Of a stretch of DNA of 64,000 nucleotides, positions 52,745-61,617 are shown piece after piece. Under the pieces are notes generated by a model that ran no database searches, had not been told where the DNA came from, and saw only the letters and a list, made by a program, of their open reading frames with translations. Made by a program: the position numbers and the translations under genes. Origin of the DNA: Streptomyces colonosanans (GTDB lineage Bacteria; Actinomycetota; Actinomycetes; Streptomycetales; Streptomycetaceae); the NCBI RefSeq assembly GCF_001866645.1, contig NZ_MLYP01000050.1:1-64000 (forward strand), in the 5' to 3' direction. Each line of letters opens with the position of its first letter. The first letter of the stretch is position 1.

Positions 52745-52775
52745 ACGACGACGGCCGGAGCCCCCGCACAGTGGG
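52745..52775 (+). repeat. Right 31-bp direct repeat (attR)
   Basis: Identical to 40251-40281. It covers the left arm and loop of the terminator hairpin downstream of the aldehyde dehydrogenase gene. Confidence 0.85.
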
Positions 52776-52786
52776 CTCCGGCCGTC
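52750..52786. terminator. Terminator used as the integration site
   Basis: A 14-bp perfect stem (52750-52763 with 52773-52786) with a 9-nt loop, 15 bp past the aldehyde dehydrogenase stop. Before insertion it would have served both convergent host genes. Confidence 0.85.
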
Positions 52787-52800
52787 GGCTGAGGGTGGAC

Positions 52801-54246
52801 TCAGAGAGCCAGGTCCGTCAGGACCAGGACACGCTCGTACGTGTAGTCGTCCATCGCGTACTTCACGCCCTCACGGCCGACACCGGACCGCTTGGCGCCG
52901 CCGTACGGCATCTGGTCGGCCCGGAAGGAGGGCACGTCGCCGATGACGACACCGCCGACCTCGAGGGCGCGGTGTGCACGGAAGGCGACCTGGAGGTCGT
53001 GCGTGAACACGCCCGCCTGGAGGCCGTACTTGGAGTCGTTGACCGTGGCGAACGCCTCGGCCTCGCCGTTCACCTTCTGCACGGAGAGGACGGGTCCGAA
53101 GACCTCCTCGCAGGCGAGGGTCGCATCGGCCGGAAGGTCGGTGAGCACGGTCGGCGCGTACGAGGCGCCGTCCCGCTTGCCGCCGGTCAGGAGCGTGGCG
53201 CCCGCGGCCACGGCCTCGTCGACCCAGGACTCCACGCGCTTCGCGGCGTCCTCGCTGACCAGCGGGCCGACGTCCGTCGCGTCGTCGGAGGGGTCGCCGG
53301 TGACCATGGCCTCGACGGCGGCCACGATGCGCGGCACCAGCCGGTCGTACACGGACGCGTCGGCGATCACCCGCTGCACGGAGATGCAGGACTGGCCGCC
53401 CTGGTAGTTGGAGAAGGTGGCGATGCGCTTCGCGGCCCAGTCCAGGTCCTCGTCGCTCGCGTAGTCGGCGAGGACGACGGCCGCGCCGTTGCCGCCCAGC
53501 TCCAGGGTGCAGTGCTTGCGCGGCACCGAGTCCATGATCGCGTAGCCGACCTTCTCGGAGCCGGTGAAGGAGATGACCGGCAGACGCTCGTCCTGGACGA
53601 GGGCGGGCATCTGGTCGTTGGTGACCGGGAGGACCGACCAGGAGCCGGCGGGCAGGTCGGTCTCGGCGAGCAGCTCGCCGAGGATCAGGCCGGACAGCGG
53701 GGTGGCGGGCGCCGGCTTGAGGATGATCGGCACGCCCGCGGCGATGGCCGGTGCGATCTTGTGGGCGCACAGGTTCAGCGGGAAGTTGAACGGCGCGATA
53801 CCGAGGACGACACCCTTCGGGAAGCGGCGGATCAGCGCCAGCCGGCCCTGGCCGCCGCCGTCGGTGTCGAGGCGCATGGCCTCGCCGCCGTTGAAGCGGC
53901 GGGCCTCCTCGGCCGCGAAGCGGAACACGGAGACGGCACGGCCGACCTCGCCGCGGGCCCACTTGATGGGCTTGCCGTTCTCGGCGGAGATGACCTGCGC
54001 GATCTCCTCGGTGCGCTCGACGAGCCGCTTGCAGACGTGGTCGAGAGCGGCGGCCCGTACATGGGCCGGGAGCGCGGCGAACTCGTCCCGTACGGCGTAG
54101 GCGGCAGCGACCGCCTCCTCGACCTGGGCCTCGGTCGGGACACTGACCTTGCCGACGAGTCGGCCGTCCCACGAATTGGTGACGTCGAAGGTGGTCTCAC
54201 CGGTGGCCTGGCGGCCGGCGAGCCAGAAGGCGTGGGTGGAGGTCAT
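52801..54246 (-). CDS. NAD(P)-dependent aldehyde dehydrogenase
   Basis: A 481-residue enzyme with ELGGN (catalytic Glu region) and the nucleophile Cys in GGQSCISVQR near residue 286. The FNFPLNL segment and GDVPSFRADQMPYGG are visible. Neighbouring gabT, PucR and polyamine genes suggest oxidation of a polyamine- or GABA-derived aldehyde such as succinate semialdehyde or gamma-aminobutyraldehyde. Start at 54246 (MTSTHAFW). Confidence 0.9.
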   Translation of the reverse strand: MTSTHAFWLAGRQATGETTFDVTNSWDGRLVGKVSVPTEAQVEEAVAAAYAVRDEFAALPAHVRAAALDHVCKRLVERTEEIAQVISAENGKPIKWARGEVGRAVSVFRFAAEEARRFNGGEAMRLDTDGGGQGRLALIRRFPKGVVLGIAPFNFPLNLCAHKIAPAIAAGVPIILKPAPATPLSGLILGELLAETDLPAGSWSVLPVTNDQMPALVQDERLPVISFTGSEKVGYAIMDSVPRKHCTLELGGNGAAVVLADYASDEDLDWAAKRIATFSNYQGGQSCISVQRVIADASVYDRLVPRIVAAVEAMVTGDPSDDATDVGPLVSEDAAKRVESWVDEAVAAGATLLTGGKRDGASYAPTVLTDLPADATLACEEVFGPVLSVQKVNGEAEAFATVNDSKYGLQAGVFTHDLQVAFRAHRALEVGGVVIGDVPSFRADQMPYGGAKRSGVGREGVKYAMDDYTYERVLVLTDLAL

Positions 54247-54439
54247 GTCGGGTCCCGGCCCTTCCGAGGTTGGGTGTTCCTTGGGTTGCGTCGTCCACGG
54301 TAGGGCCGGGGCGGCGAAGGGTCGTTTGTCCGGGGAGTAGCACTGCGGTGCGGGCGTAGTACGGGATGTACAGCCATTGCGGTCTTCGGGAGGACGCGGT
54401 GGCGTATGCCAGTACGACGGGACTACGCCCGGGGCGCCG

Positions 54440-56107
54440 TCACTCCCCCGCCGCGGCCGTCGCCTTGAGCGCCAGCCACAGCTCCATCCGTACGTCCGGG
54501 TCGTCGAGCGAGCGTCCCAGGATCTCCTCGACCCGCCGCATCCGGTAGCGCAGTGTGTGGCGGTGGACGCCGAGGTCGGCCGCCGCCGCGTCCCACTGAC
54601 CGTGGCGCGAGAGCCAGGCCCGCAGCGAGGCCACCAGATCGCCGCGCCCGGTGGCGTCGTGCTCGCGCAGGGCACGCAGCAGGCCGTCCGCGAAGGCGCG
54701 TACCGCGTCGTCCGCGAGCAACGGCAGCACCGACCCGGCCGCCAGCTCCTCGTGCTCGACCAGCGACCGGCCCCGCCGCCGGGCCACCGACAGCGCCTGT
54801 TCCGCCTGCTTGTAAGCGGCAGCGGTGGCGATCGGACCGGCGGGCGCCGACATGCCCACGACCAGTTCGTTCTCGTCGGTGGCGGGCTGCTCACGGACCG
54901 CTGCCCGCGCCGCCTGCACCGCCTGCGCGTACGCCTGGCACGCGGTGACGGCGGCGCCCCCGTCCACGGCGAGCACGACGAGCCGCTCCGCGTCGGGTAC
55001 GACGAGCACGGCCTCGCCGGAGCGTGCGGCGGCGGACTCCACCGTCTCGGCGAGCCCGTCCAGCGGATCGCCGTCCGTGCCGGCCCCCGCGAGCGCCGCG
55101 GCGGCCTGGGGCGCGGGCGCCACGCGCGCGTGCCCGTCGGCGTGCGCCCGGGCGGCCGACGCGGACGCCGACTCAGCGAGGATCAAGCGAAACGGCGCGT
55201 CCAGCAGGGCGCCGTAGAGGTCCCCGGCCACTGCGCGCGCGTGGTCCGGCTGCCCGGCGAGCAGCAGGCGCAGCACAGCCGCCCCGATCCGCTGCTCGGC
55301 GGCGTGCAGGGACCGGGACCGCTCGGTGGTGAGGGTCAGCAGGGCGATGGCGGAGTGGACCGCATACCGCTCGGCGGTGCCCAGCGGGGCCGCGGTGCCC
55401 ACGGCGAGCGCGGCGCGCGGGCGCCGCCCGGTGCCCAGGGAGTGCAGCTCGACGCGGTCCTCGCCGCTCGGCCCGCCGACCACGGAGCTCGCCGGCGCGG
55501 GCCGCTCCCGCAGCCGTTCCACATCGGCGGTGAGCCGCGCGGCGCGGCGCCCCGCCCACTCGGGCGCGGCCGCGACGACGGCGCCGGACGCGTCGTAGAG
55601 CGCGGCCCAGCCGTCGACCTGCGCGGCGAGCGCGGCGAGCAGCCCCTCGGGGCCCTCGCTGAGGGCCTGGCGGGTCAGCTCGCGCTGGGCGGCGAACCCG
55701 GCGGTCACGGCCCGGTACTGGTCGGCGGCGTTGGCCGCGGAGACGGCCTTGCTGATGGCGAGGAAGGGGGTCCGCCGGGGCACCTCGAGCAGCGGGAGCC
55801 GCTCCTCCCGCGCGGCGTCCAGGAGGGCCTCGGGGATCTCGTCGTAGTTGACGCCGACGGCGAACCCGAGCCCGACCACCCCCGCGCCCACCAGCCGCTT
55901 CACATACCGCCGCATGACCTCCGGGTCCTCGGCGTCCAGCTTCAGCGCGGTGATCAGCAGCAGTTCACCGCCCTCCATGTAGGGCACGGGGTCGGCGAGC
56001 TCGCTGACGTGGGCCCAGCGGACGGGGACGTCCAGGCGGTCCTCGCCCGCGCGCACGGCCAGCTTGAGCGCGGAGTGGTGGACGAGCGAGGCGAGCGTGA
56101 GGGGCAT
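54440..56107 (-). CDS. PucR/CdaR-family transcription regulator
   Basis: A 555-residue regulator. The N-terminal PucR domain (about 1-125; RWAHVSELADPVPYMEGGEL) is followed by a GGDEF-like central region. The C-terminal helix-turn-helix has WDAAAADLGVHRHTLRYRMR (about residues 500-520). PucR-like proteins commonly control purine, amine or GABA catabolism. It lies upstream of the aldehyde dehydrogenase on the same strand and probably regulates it and gabT. Confidence 0.9.
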   Translation of the reverse strand: MPLTLASLVHHSALKLAVRAGEDRLDVPVRWAHVSELADPVPYMEGGELLLITALKLDAEDPEVMRRYVKRLVGAGVVGLGFAVGVNYDEIPEALLDAAREERLPLLEVPRRTPFLAISKAVSAANAADQYRAVTAGFAAQRELTRQALSEGPEGLLAALAAQVDGWAALYDASGAVVAAAPEWAGRRAARLTADVERLRERPAPASSVVGGPSGEDRVELHSLGTGRRPRAALAVGTAAPLGTAERYAVHSAIALLTLTTERSRSLHAAEQRIGAAVLRLLLAGQPDHARAVAGDLYGALLDAPFRLILAESASASAARAHADGHARVAPAPQAAAALAGAGTDGDPLDGLAETVESAAARSGEAVLVVPDAERLVVLAVDGGAAVTACQAYAQAVQAARAAVREQPATDENELVVGMSAPAGPIATAAAYKQAEQALSVARRRGRSLVEHEELAAGSVLPLLADDAVRAFADGLLRALREHDATGRGDLVASLRAWLSRHGQWDAAAADLGVHRHTLRYRMRRVEEILGRSLDDPDVRMELWLALKATAAAGE

Positions 56108-56114
56108 GAGGCCT

Positions 56115-56225
56115 TCAGGTCAGCACGGACTCCGTCTGTACGGAATCCGTGGCGGTCACGGACTGGGGGATCTTTGTGATCCATTGGCCGCCGCGTATGA
56201 ACGACCTCTGTCGATTCTGCCTCAC
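56115..56225 (-). CDS. Candidate 36-codon leader ORF upstream of pucR-type gene
   Basis: A GTG-initiated frame (56225) encodes RQNRQRSFIRGGQWITKIPQ and ends TESVLT, 7 bp before the PucR start. A GAGG lies nine bases upstream. Base composition is less G/C-rich than real neighbouring genes, so it may only be 5'-UTR. Reported because its spacing would fit translational coupling. Confidence 0.25.
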   Translation of the reverse strand: MRQNRQRSFIRGGQWITKIPQSVTATDSVQTESVLT

Positions 56226-56245
56226 CGTACGGTCGCCTCGGGCGC

Positions 56246-58669
56246 TTATGTTCGGACGTCCTGTTCGGACCCTTGGCCGCGCAGGTCCACGAGCAGGGGG
56301 GGTGCGTGCTCGCCCTTCATATCTGTCAAGGACAGCACCGCGTGCCCCGGCGGCACTGCGTGCGCCAGCTCGGACGCGGACCACCGCTCGCGCTCGACCT
56401 GGCGGACGGTCACGGCATCCGTGGTCACGGCCCTTCCGGTCACCAGCTTGCGCAGGGCATGGATGGCCCGGGTCATGGGCTGGTGCGCGAAGACGGTGTG
56501 CTTGGCGACCTCCCGGGTCTCCACCCACTGCGTGCCCCAGGCCTGGGCGAACCGGCCGCCGTCCCATGTGGTGACGCCGGAGAAGGCCATGCGGCAGCCG
56601 ACCGCCCCGAACAGCGGCCCGTGCAGGGCCTCCGGGACGTCGCCGATGGTGCGCAGGGCGAGGACCACTCCCGCGTTCCGGGAGCGCAGCCGCTGGATGC
56701 GGCGTACCGACTCGGCGGTCACCGTCCCGGTGGCGTCGTCGAGGACCAGACAGGCGAAGTGGGAGCGCTCGCCGCCCCGCACGACGGCACCGAACTGGGC
56801 GAGGACCAGCCGGGTGATCAGCCGGGACGCCTCCTCGTGCCCGTGCTCGGGAAGGTCGATACGGACCCGGAGCGGATGGTGGGCCACGGCGCGCAGCGAG
56901 AACGGCCGTACCGTGCCGCCGGCGCCGAAGAACTCGGCGAAGGCCGGCCGGTCCAGCAGGGCGAGCCGGTCGGCGAGCGCCGGACCCGCGTCGGCGGTGG
57001 TGCCGATCTGCCGGACGCGGGCGTCGAGTTCGCGGCACATCGCGGCGTGCTCCTCCCCCGAGAGGGCCTCGCGCAGGGACGACAGCGCCGACGGCTCGCC
57101 CTCCAGCAGTTCCCGCAGCACGGGCAGGGGCGGGAAGGCGCCGTGCACCGCCCGGTAGGGGCCGAGCAGTTGCGCGAGTGCGGTCGCCCCCCGCTGGCCG
57201 CCGACGGTGTCGAGGTCCCCAGCCAGGCCCTCGGCCAGGAAGGCGGCCGCTTCGTCGGCGTCGTCGCAGTCCGCGTACGGATCCAGGTCGTGGACGGACG
57301 CCGGGTCCCCGATCCGTACCACGACGTCGAACGCCGAGTCCGGGGCGAGCGGCGTGCCGGCTGCGCACACCGCGACGACGGCGCACCGGCCGGTGAGAGC
57401 CTGCAGCGCGAGGGACTCGACCACGGGTGCGACCAGGTGGCGGGTCTTCCCGGAGCCCGGCGGCCCCACGGCCAGGAGTGAGGTGGCGAGCGCGTCCCGG
57501 CCGAGGGCCGCGCCCGCGCCGCGGTAGGCGACGGGCGTGCGCTCCCCGGCCGCCCACTGCCCGATGCGGACCTGTTCGACGAGCAGATCGTGGCGTGCGG
57601 TGCGGCCGGGCAGGTCCCGGGCCCCGGACGGGTGGGTCCAGGCGGCACCGCCTTGGCGCAGCACGGTCTCGGTGAAGGCGGCGAGGCGCCCTTCGTTCCT
57701 GGCCGCGGTCCATGCGTGCCCGATCCGGGCGCAGTCCACGTCGTTCATCCGGCCGTCGAGCACCTCTGCGGTGAGCACGTCCGCCGCCTCGTGCGCTCCG
57801 GCCTCCCGGAGCTCGGGCCACCGCGCGCGTGGCACGTCCGGGCGGGGCTGTGCGGTCCGGCCCTTGTCCGTGCGGTCGCGCACGGCGCGCCACTGCTGGG
57901 CCAGCGCCCACCAGCCGCCGATCCTCGCGAACGGCCACAGGACCAGTGCCGTGATGAGCGCGTACAGCCCGTCGGTGAGCAGCTGCGACTGGAACAGGTC
58001 GTAGCCGCCGGAGACCAGGGCGGCGAGGGAGAACACGGGGGCGGCGACCGGCAGGGCGTTCCAGCCGACGCCGGGGAAGGCGCTCGGGAACACGAAGCTC
58101 AGCGTGACGAGGGCACCGAGGGCGGCGAGGAGGGCGCGCGCGGGCTGCTCACGGCGGCCGACGACGTGCCGGAGGACGTCGGGCCAGCTACCGAGCCGGC
58201 CCATGGCGTAGATGAGCAGGCCGAAGAAGGCGCCGTCGTAGACCACGATGGCCTCTTGGCCCTGCCACACCTTGGGGGCCGATGTACCAGCCCACCACCA
58301 GTCGCTCGGGGTGAACAGTCTGAGAACCGCCCACTTGTAGGGGACGGTGCCGTGGCGCCACATCGACCAGAGGACCAGCGCCACCACCAGGGGGACCGCG
58401 AGGCCGACGACCGTGACCGGGGCGAGCCGGCCGGACGCCTGCGCGGCCTTGGGCAGGCGGAAGCCGAAGCGCCAGATTCCGGGGGCGGCGGCCGGGCGGG
58501 GCTCGTTGAGCCAGTCGGCGACGGCCGGCCGGCGGGGCGGAGGCTGACCGGGCGCGGCGGGCAGCTCGGGTGCCCGCGCGGGCCGCGGCGGAACCCGTGG
58601 CGGCGTGGCCGGACGCGGCACGGAATCCGCCCGTGTGGCCTGCGCGTCCTGCGTCCCGTCGCTGTCCAT
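56246..58669 (-). CDS. VirD4/TraG-like P-loop ATPase with membrane helices
   Basis: An 807-residue protein. A Pro-rich N-terminus is followed by several predicted membrane helices (about residues 80-260). The ATPase has Walker A GPPGSGKTRHL (about residue 398) and a Walker B-like CLVLDDA (about 650), in the style of conjugative coupling proteins. No relaxase, integrase or other transfer gene is adjacent. Homologues seem to be part of the stable streptomycete chromosome; the substrate is unknown. It is divergent from gabT. Confidence 0.8.
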   Translation of the reverse strand: MDSDGTQDAQATRADSVPRPATPPRVPPRPARAPELPAAPGQPPPRRPAVADWLNEPRPAAAPGIWRFGFRLPKAAQASGRLAPVTVVGLAVPLVVALVLWSMWRHGTVPYKWAVLRLFTPSDWWWAGTSAPKVWQGQEAIVVYDGAFFGLLIYAMGRLGSWPDVLRHVVGRREQPARALLAALGALVTLSFVFPSAFPGVGWNALPVAAPVFSLAALVSGGYDLFQSQLLTDGLYALITALVLWPFARIGGWWALAQQWRAVRDRTDKGRTAQPRPDVPRARWPELREAGAHEAADVLTAEVLDGRMNDVDCARIGHAWTAARNEGRLAAFTETVLRQGGAAWTHPSGARDLPGRTARHDLLVEQVRIGQWAAGERTPVAYRGAGAALGRDALATSLLAVGPPGSGKTRHLVAPVVESLALQALTGRCAVVAVCAAGTPLAPDSAFDVVVRIGDPASVHDLDPYADCDDADEAAAFLAEGLAGDLDTVGGQRGATALAQLLGPYRAVHGAFPPLPVLRELLEGEPSALSSLREALSGEEHAAMCRELDARVRQIGTTADAGPALADRLALLDRPAFAEFFGAGGTVRPFSLRAVAHHPLRVRIDLPEHGHEEASRLITRLVLAQFGAVVRGGERSHFACLVLDDATGTVTAESVRRIQRLRSRNAGVVLALRTIGDVPEALHGPLFGAVGCRMAFSGVTTWDGGRFAQAWGTQWVETREVAKHTVFAHQPMTRAIHALRKLVTGRAVTTDAVTVRQVERERWSASELAHAVPPGHAVLSLTDMKGEHAPPLLVDLRGQGSEQDVRT

Positions 58670-58975
58670 CGCCCTTGCCCCCCGACCAGCCGCTCCGTGC
58701 ACCGTCAGCGAGCCAATCTAACGCCCCCGCAGGGGGAGTTCACCGCTTACGCGCGCCGCGCCCGCGCCGACGTCGTCTGCCACGCTATGTCCACCACGGA
58801 CAAGCGGATACGCCCAAGGTGCCCACATGGAGCATGCCCACTGTCCCTTACCGGCTCTAGCCTGCGAGAAAAGAAGGTAAGCGTCCGAAAAGCACCCCCG
58901 CCCGGAACCGGGCACACCGGAACGCCGGTGCGCCACACCATCCGGTTCGGTTCGCACGATCATCAGGGAGCCCCC
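58670..58975. other. Divergent promoter region (VirD4-like ATPase / gabT)
   Basis: About 306 bp without a gene. It should hold both promoters. A less GC-rich stretch around 58850-58890 precedes gabT. No clear operator was found by eye. Confidence 0.45.
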
Positions 58976-60310
58976 ATGACTGCACTTCCGCAGGAGCGCC
59001 GCGTCGTCACCGCCATCCCCGGCCCGAAGTCGCAGGAGCTGCAGGCCCGCCGTACCGCCGTGGTCGCGCAGGGCGTGGGCTCCACGCTGCCGGTCTTCAC
59101 CCAGCGCGCAGGCGGCGGGATCATCGAGGACGTCGACGGCAACCGCCTGATCGACTTCGGCTCGGGCATCGCGGTGACGTCCGTGGGCGCCTCCGCCGAG
59201 GCCGTCGTGCGCCGTGCCTCCGCGCAGCTGCAGGACTTCACGCACACCTGCTTCATGGTCACGCCGTACGAGAGCTACGTGGCCGTCGCCGAGGCGCTGG
59301 CCGAGCTCACGCCGGGTGACCACGCCAAGAAGAGCGCGCTGTTCAACTCGGGCGCCGAGGCCGTCGAGAACGCCGTCAAGATCGCCCGCGCGTACACCAA
59401 GCGCCAGGCGGTCATCGTCTTCGACCACGGCTACCACGGCCGGACGAACCTCACCATGGCCCTGACGGCCAAGAACATGCCGTACAAGGACGGCTTCGGC
59501 CCGTTCGCGCCCGAGGTCTACCGGGTGCCGGTGGCATACGGCTACCGCTGGCCGACCGGTGCGGAGAACTGCGGCCCCGAGGCCGCCGCGCAGGCCATCG
59601 AGCAGATCACCAAGCAGGTCGGCGCGCACAACGTGGCCGCGATCATCATCGAGCCGGTGCTCGGCGAGGGCGGCTTCATCGAGCCCGCGAAGGGCTTCCT
59701 GCCCGCGATCCGCCAGTTCGCCACGGACAACGGCATCGTCTTCGTCGCCGACGAGATCCAGTCCGGCTTCTGCCGCACCGGCCAGTGGTTCGCCTGTGAG
59801 GACGAGGGCATCGTCCCGGACCTGATCACCACCGCCAAGGGCATCGCGGGCGGTCTGCCGCTCTCCGCCGTCACCGGCCGCGCCGAGATCATGGACGCCG
59901 CGCAGGCAGGCGGCCTGGGCGGCACCTACGGCGGCAACCCGGTCGCGTGCGCCGGTGCGCTCGGCGCGATCGAGACGATGAAGGAACTCGACCTCAACGC
60001 CCGGGCGAAGGAGATCGAGGAGACCATGAAGGCCCGCCTCACGGCGATGGCCGAGAAGTTCGACATCATCGGCGACGTCCGCGGCCGCGGCGCGATGATC
60101 GCGATCGAGCTGGTCAAGGACCGCGCCACCAAGGAGCCGAACGCCCAGGCGGCGGCCGCGCTCGCCAAGGCCTGCCACCAGGAGGGCCTGCTGGTCCTGA
60201 CCTGCGGCACCTACGGCAACGTGCTGCGCTTCCTGCCCCCGCTGGTCATCGGCCAGGACCTGCTGAACGAGGGCCTCGACATCATCGAGCAGGGGTTCGC
60301 GCGCATCTGA
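58976..60310 (+). CDS. gabT: 4-aminobutyrate aminotransferase
   Basis: A 444-residue PLP-dependent class III aminotransferase that converts GABA and 2-oxoglutarate to succinate semialdehyde and glutamate. The PLP-Lys is in TTAKGIAGGLP (about residue 290), with FNSGAEAVENAVKIAR, DHGYHGRT and VADEIQSGF. ATG at 58976 follows a GGGAG site. With PucR, aldehyde dehydrogenase, the FAD amine oxidase and Pot transporter it forms a putrescine/GABA catabolic group. Confidence 0.93.
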   Translation: MTALPQERRVVTAIPGPKSQELQARRTAVVAQGVGSTLPVFTQRAGGGIIEDVDGNRLIDFGSGIAVTSVGASAEAVVRRASAQLQDFTHTCFMVTPYESYVAVAEALAELTPGDHAKKSALFNSGAEAVENAVKIARAYTKRQAVIVFDHGYHGRTNLTMALTAKNMPYKDGFGPFAPEVYRVPVAYGYRWPTGAENCGPEAAAQAIEQITKQVGAHNVAAIIIEPVLGEGGFIEPAKGFLPAIRQFATDNGIVFVADEIQSGFCRTGQWFACEDEGIVPDLITTAKGIAGGLPLSAVTGRAEIMDAAQAGGLGGTYGGNPVACAGALGAIETMKELDLNARAKEIEETMKARLTAMAEKFDIIGDVRGRGAMIAIELVKDRATKEPNAQAAAALAKACHQEGLLVLTCGTYGNVLRFLPPLVIGQDLLNEGLDIIEQGFARI

Positions 60311-60838
60311 GCCACCGGGTCACCGCCACCCGTCCACGCGAAAACCGCAGCTGAGGCAGGGGTACGCGCCCCAGCAGCCCCACCCGTCCCAGCCCTTGAG
60401 TCCGCTGCGATTCCGGGGCCGGGACAGCGGCGGTCAGAGGCTGTGAAGAAGGTGTGCGGGGTGGATGGCGGGTAGTGGTTCCGGCTGTCGGAGCCGATTG
60501 TCCTGCCGTAGGTTCTACCCAGATGAGAGATACACCCCGCCCACAGGGGACTGTGGGCGACATCGGGCCGGAGCCTCCCCAGCTTTGACCCGGTCGTGCC
60601 CTCGCGCACACAACTGGAGCTTCCGGCTTCGGATCTCCTCACCGGTCGGACGGTCGCGCGCCCCAAACCCCCCGGGGCGGGCGGCACACCGATCCGGACC
60701 GGCCGCCGAAGGCGGTTCACCGAAGGGTCAGCGCACTCCCCCCCTTGCGCTGGCCCTTCGGCGTGTTCGGGCTCCGGTCCAACCGGCCACGGGGACCCGC
60801 ATGCCACGCGGCCGGTCTCCCCTGCCAAGCTGTTCGCC
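60311..60838. other. gabT-PAP2 intergenic region
   Basis: About 530 bp without a convincing gene. A perfect 9-bp hairpin with a 4-nt loop lies at 60538-60559 and may be the gabT terminator or a leader element of the PAP2 gene. No known riboswitch was recognised. Confidence 0.5.
60538..60559 (+). terminator. Hairpin in the gabT-PAP2 spacer
   Basis: A 9-bp perfect stem CGCCCACAG/CTGTGGGCG with loop GGGA, 228 bp after gabT. Confidence 0.5.
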
Positions 60839-61555
60839 GTGCCGTCCCCCCAAGACCCGGATCCCGAGCCTGCGGCTGCCTCACACGACGACAGGCCCCC
60901 TGCCCCAGGGCGGTCGGCCCGCCTGATGGCGCCGCCTGCCCTCCTTTTCCTCCTGATCACCTGGCAGGTCGCCGTCCACGGTCCGCTCGCGCAGGCGGAC
61001 GAGCGAGTGGGCCGGGCCGTGGCCCACCCGGACCAGGTCTCGGGGGGCCTCGCCGACCTGGGGAACATCGCCGTCGCCGTCCCCGTCCTCGCCGTCGTGC
61101 TGGCCTACGCCGCCTGGCGGGCCCGGCGCGACGGCACAGACCGGTGGTGGCTGCCCCCTGTCACCGCGGCAGCGCTCATGGCGGCCGTCCCGGCGCTGAT
61201 CGTCCCGCTCAAGGAGCTGATCGCCCGGCCGGGTCCGCCGGTCATGGGCCCGGGCACTGGCTTCTATCCCTCGGGGCACACGGCCACCGCGGCGGTCGCC
61301 TACGGCGCGGCGGCCCTGGTCCTGTGGCCCTGGCTGCGCACGCCGTACGCCCGCCGCGGGGTCCTCGCCGTCAGCCTGGCCCTGAATCTTGCGGTCGCCT
61401 ACGGGCTGGTCCGGCACGGCTACCACTGGCCCCTGGACGTGCTGGCCAGTTGGTGCCTGGGCGCCGTGGTGCTCTCCTCGCTGCGGCTTCTCCTCAGCCG
61501 AACCAGCCGTAGAGCGTCTTCTGAAACGCCCGGTTCCGGAACCGGGCCCGGCTGA
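60839..61555 (+). CDS. PAP2-family membrane phosphatase
   Basis: A 238-residue integral membrane protein with the three-part acid phosphatase motif: KELIARPGPP, YPSGHTAT and RHGYHWPLD, so all catalytic residues are present. It probably dephosphorylates a lipid phosphate such as undecaprenyl diphosphate or phosphatidate. The GTG at 60839 was chosen as start; an ATG at residue 30 or so (MAPPALLF) is an alternative, and the longer open frame upstream is unlikely coding. Confidence 0.85.
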   Translation: MPSPQDPDPEPAAASHDDRPPAPGRSARLMAPPALLFLLITWQVAVHGPLAQADERVGRAVAHPDQVSGGLADLGNIAVAVPVLAVVLAYAAWRARRDGTDRWWLPPVTAAALMAAVPALIVPLKELIARPGPPVMGPGTGFYPSGHTATAAVAYGAAALVLWPWLRTPYARRGVLAVSLALNLAVAYGLVRHGYHWPLDVLASWCLGAVVLSSLRLLLSRTSRRASSETPGSGTGPG

Positions 61556-61571
61556 CAGGCGGCATCCCTCT

Positions 61572-61611
61572 GCCGGGGCATGCCGAGACCACGGTCAGGG
61601 CATGCCCCGGC
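61572..61611. terminator. Bidirectional terminator
   Basis: A 13-bp perfect stem (61572-61584 with 61599-61611) lies between the convergent PAP2 and FAD oxidoreductase genes. Confidence 0.85.
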
Positions 61612-61617
61612 CCGGCG

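Larger units (their letters stand above)
40251..52775. mobile_element. 12.5-kb integrated genomic island (immobilised)
   Basis: Bounded by 31-bp perfect direct repeats. Joining the outer flanks would put the broken membrane gene (stop 40231) and the aldehyde dehydrogenase gene (stop 52801) about 75 bp apart, convergent, around one complete terminator hairpin: a normal host arrangement. An N-terminal integrase fragment lies at 52380-52649. Related TGTTCCC repeats occur at both ends. No intact integrase, replication or transfer gene was found, so it should not move by itself. Confidence 0.8.

Noticed and set aside
52293..52769. A complete 158-residue gene at the right end of the island
   Set aside because: Its upstream part is att sequence and its last part is antisense to the CofE-like gene. 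Only the middle resembles an integrase N-terminus, so it was called a remnant.
60311..60838. A riboswitch or tRNA in the gabT-PAP2 gap
   Set aside because: Only one simple hairpin was found, without a conserved riboswitch core or cloverleaf.
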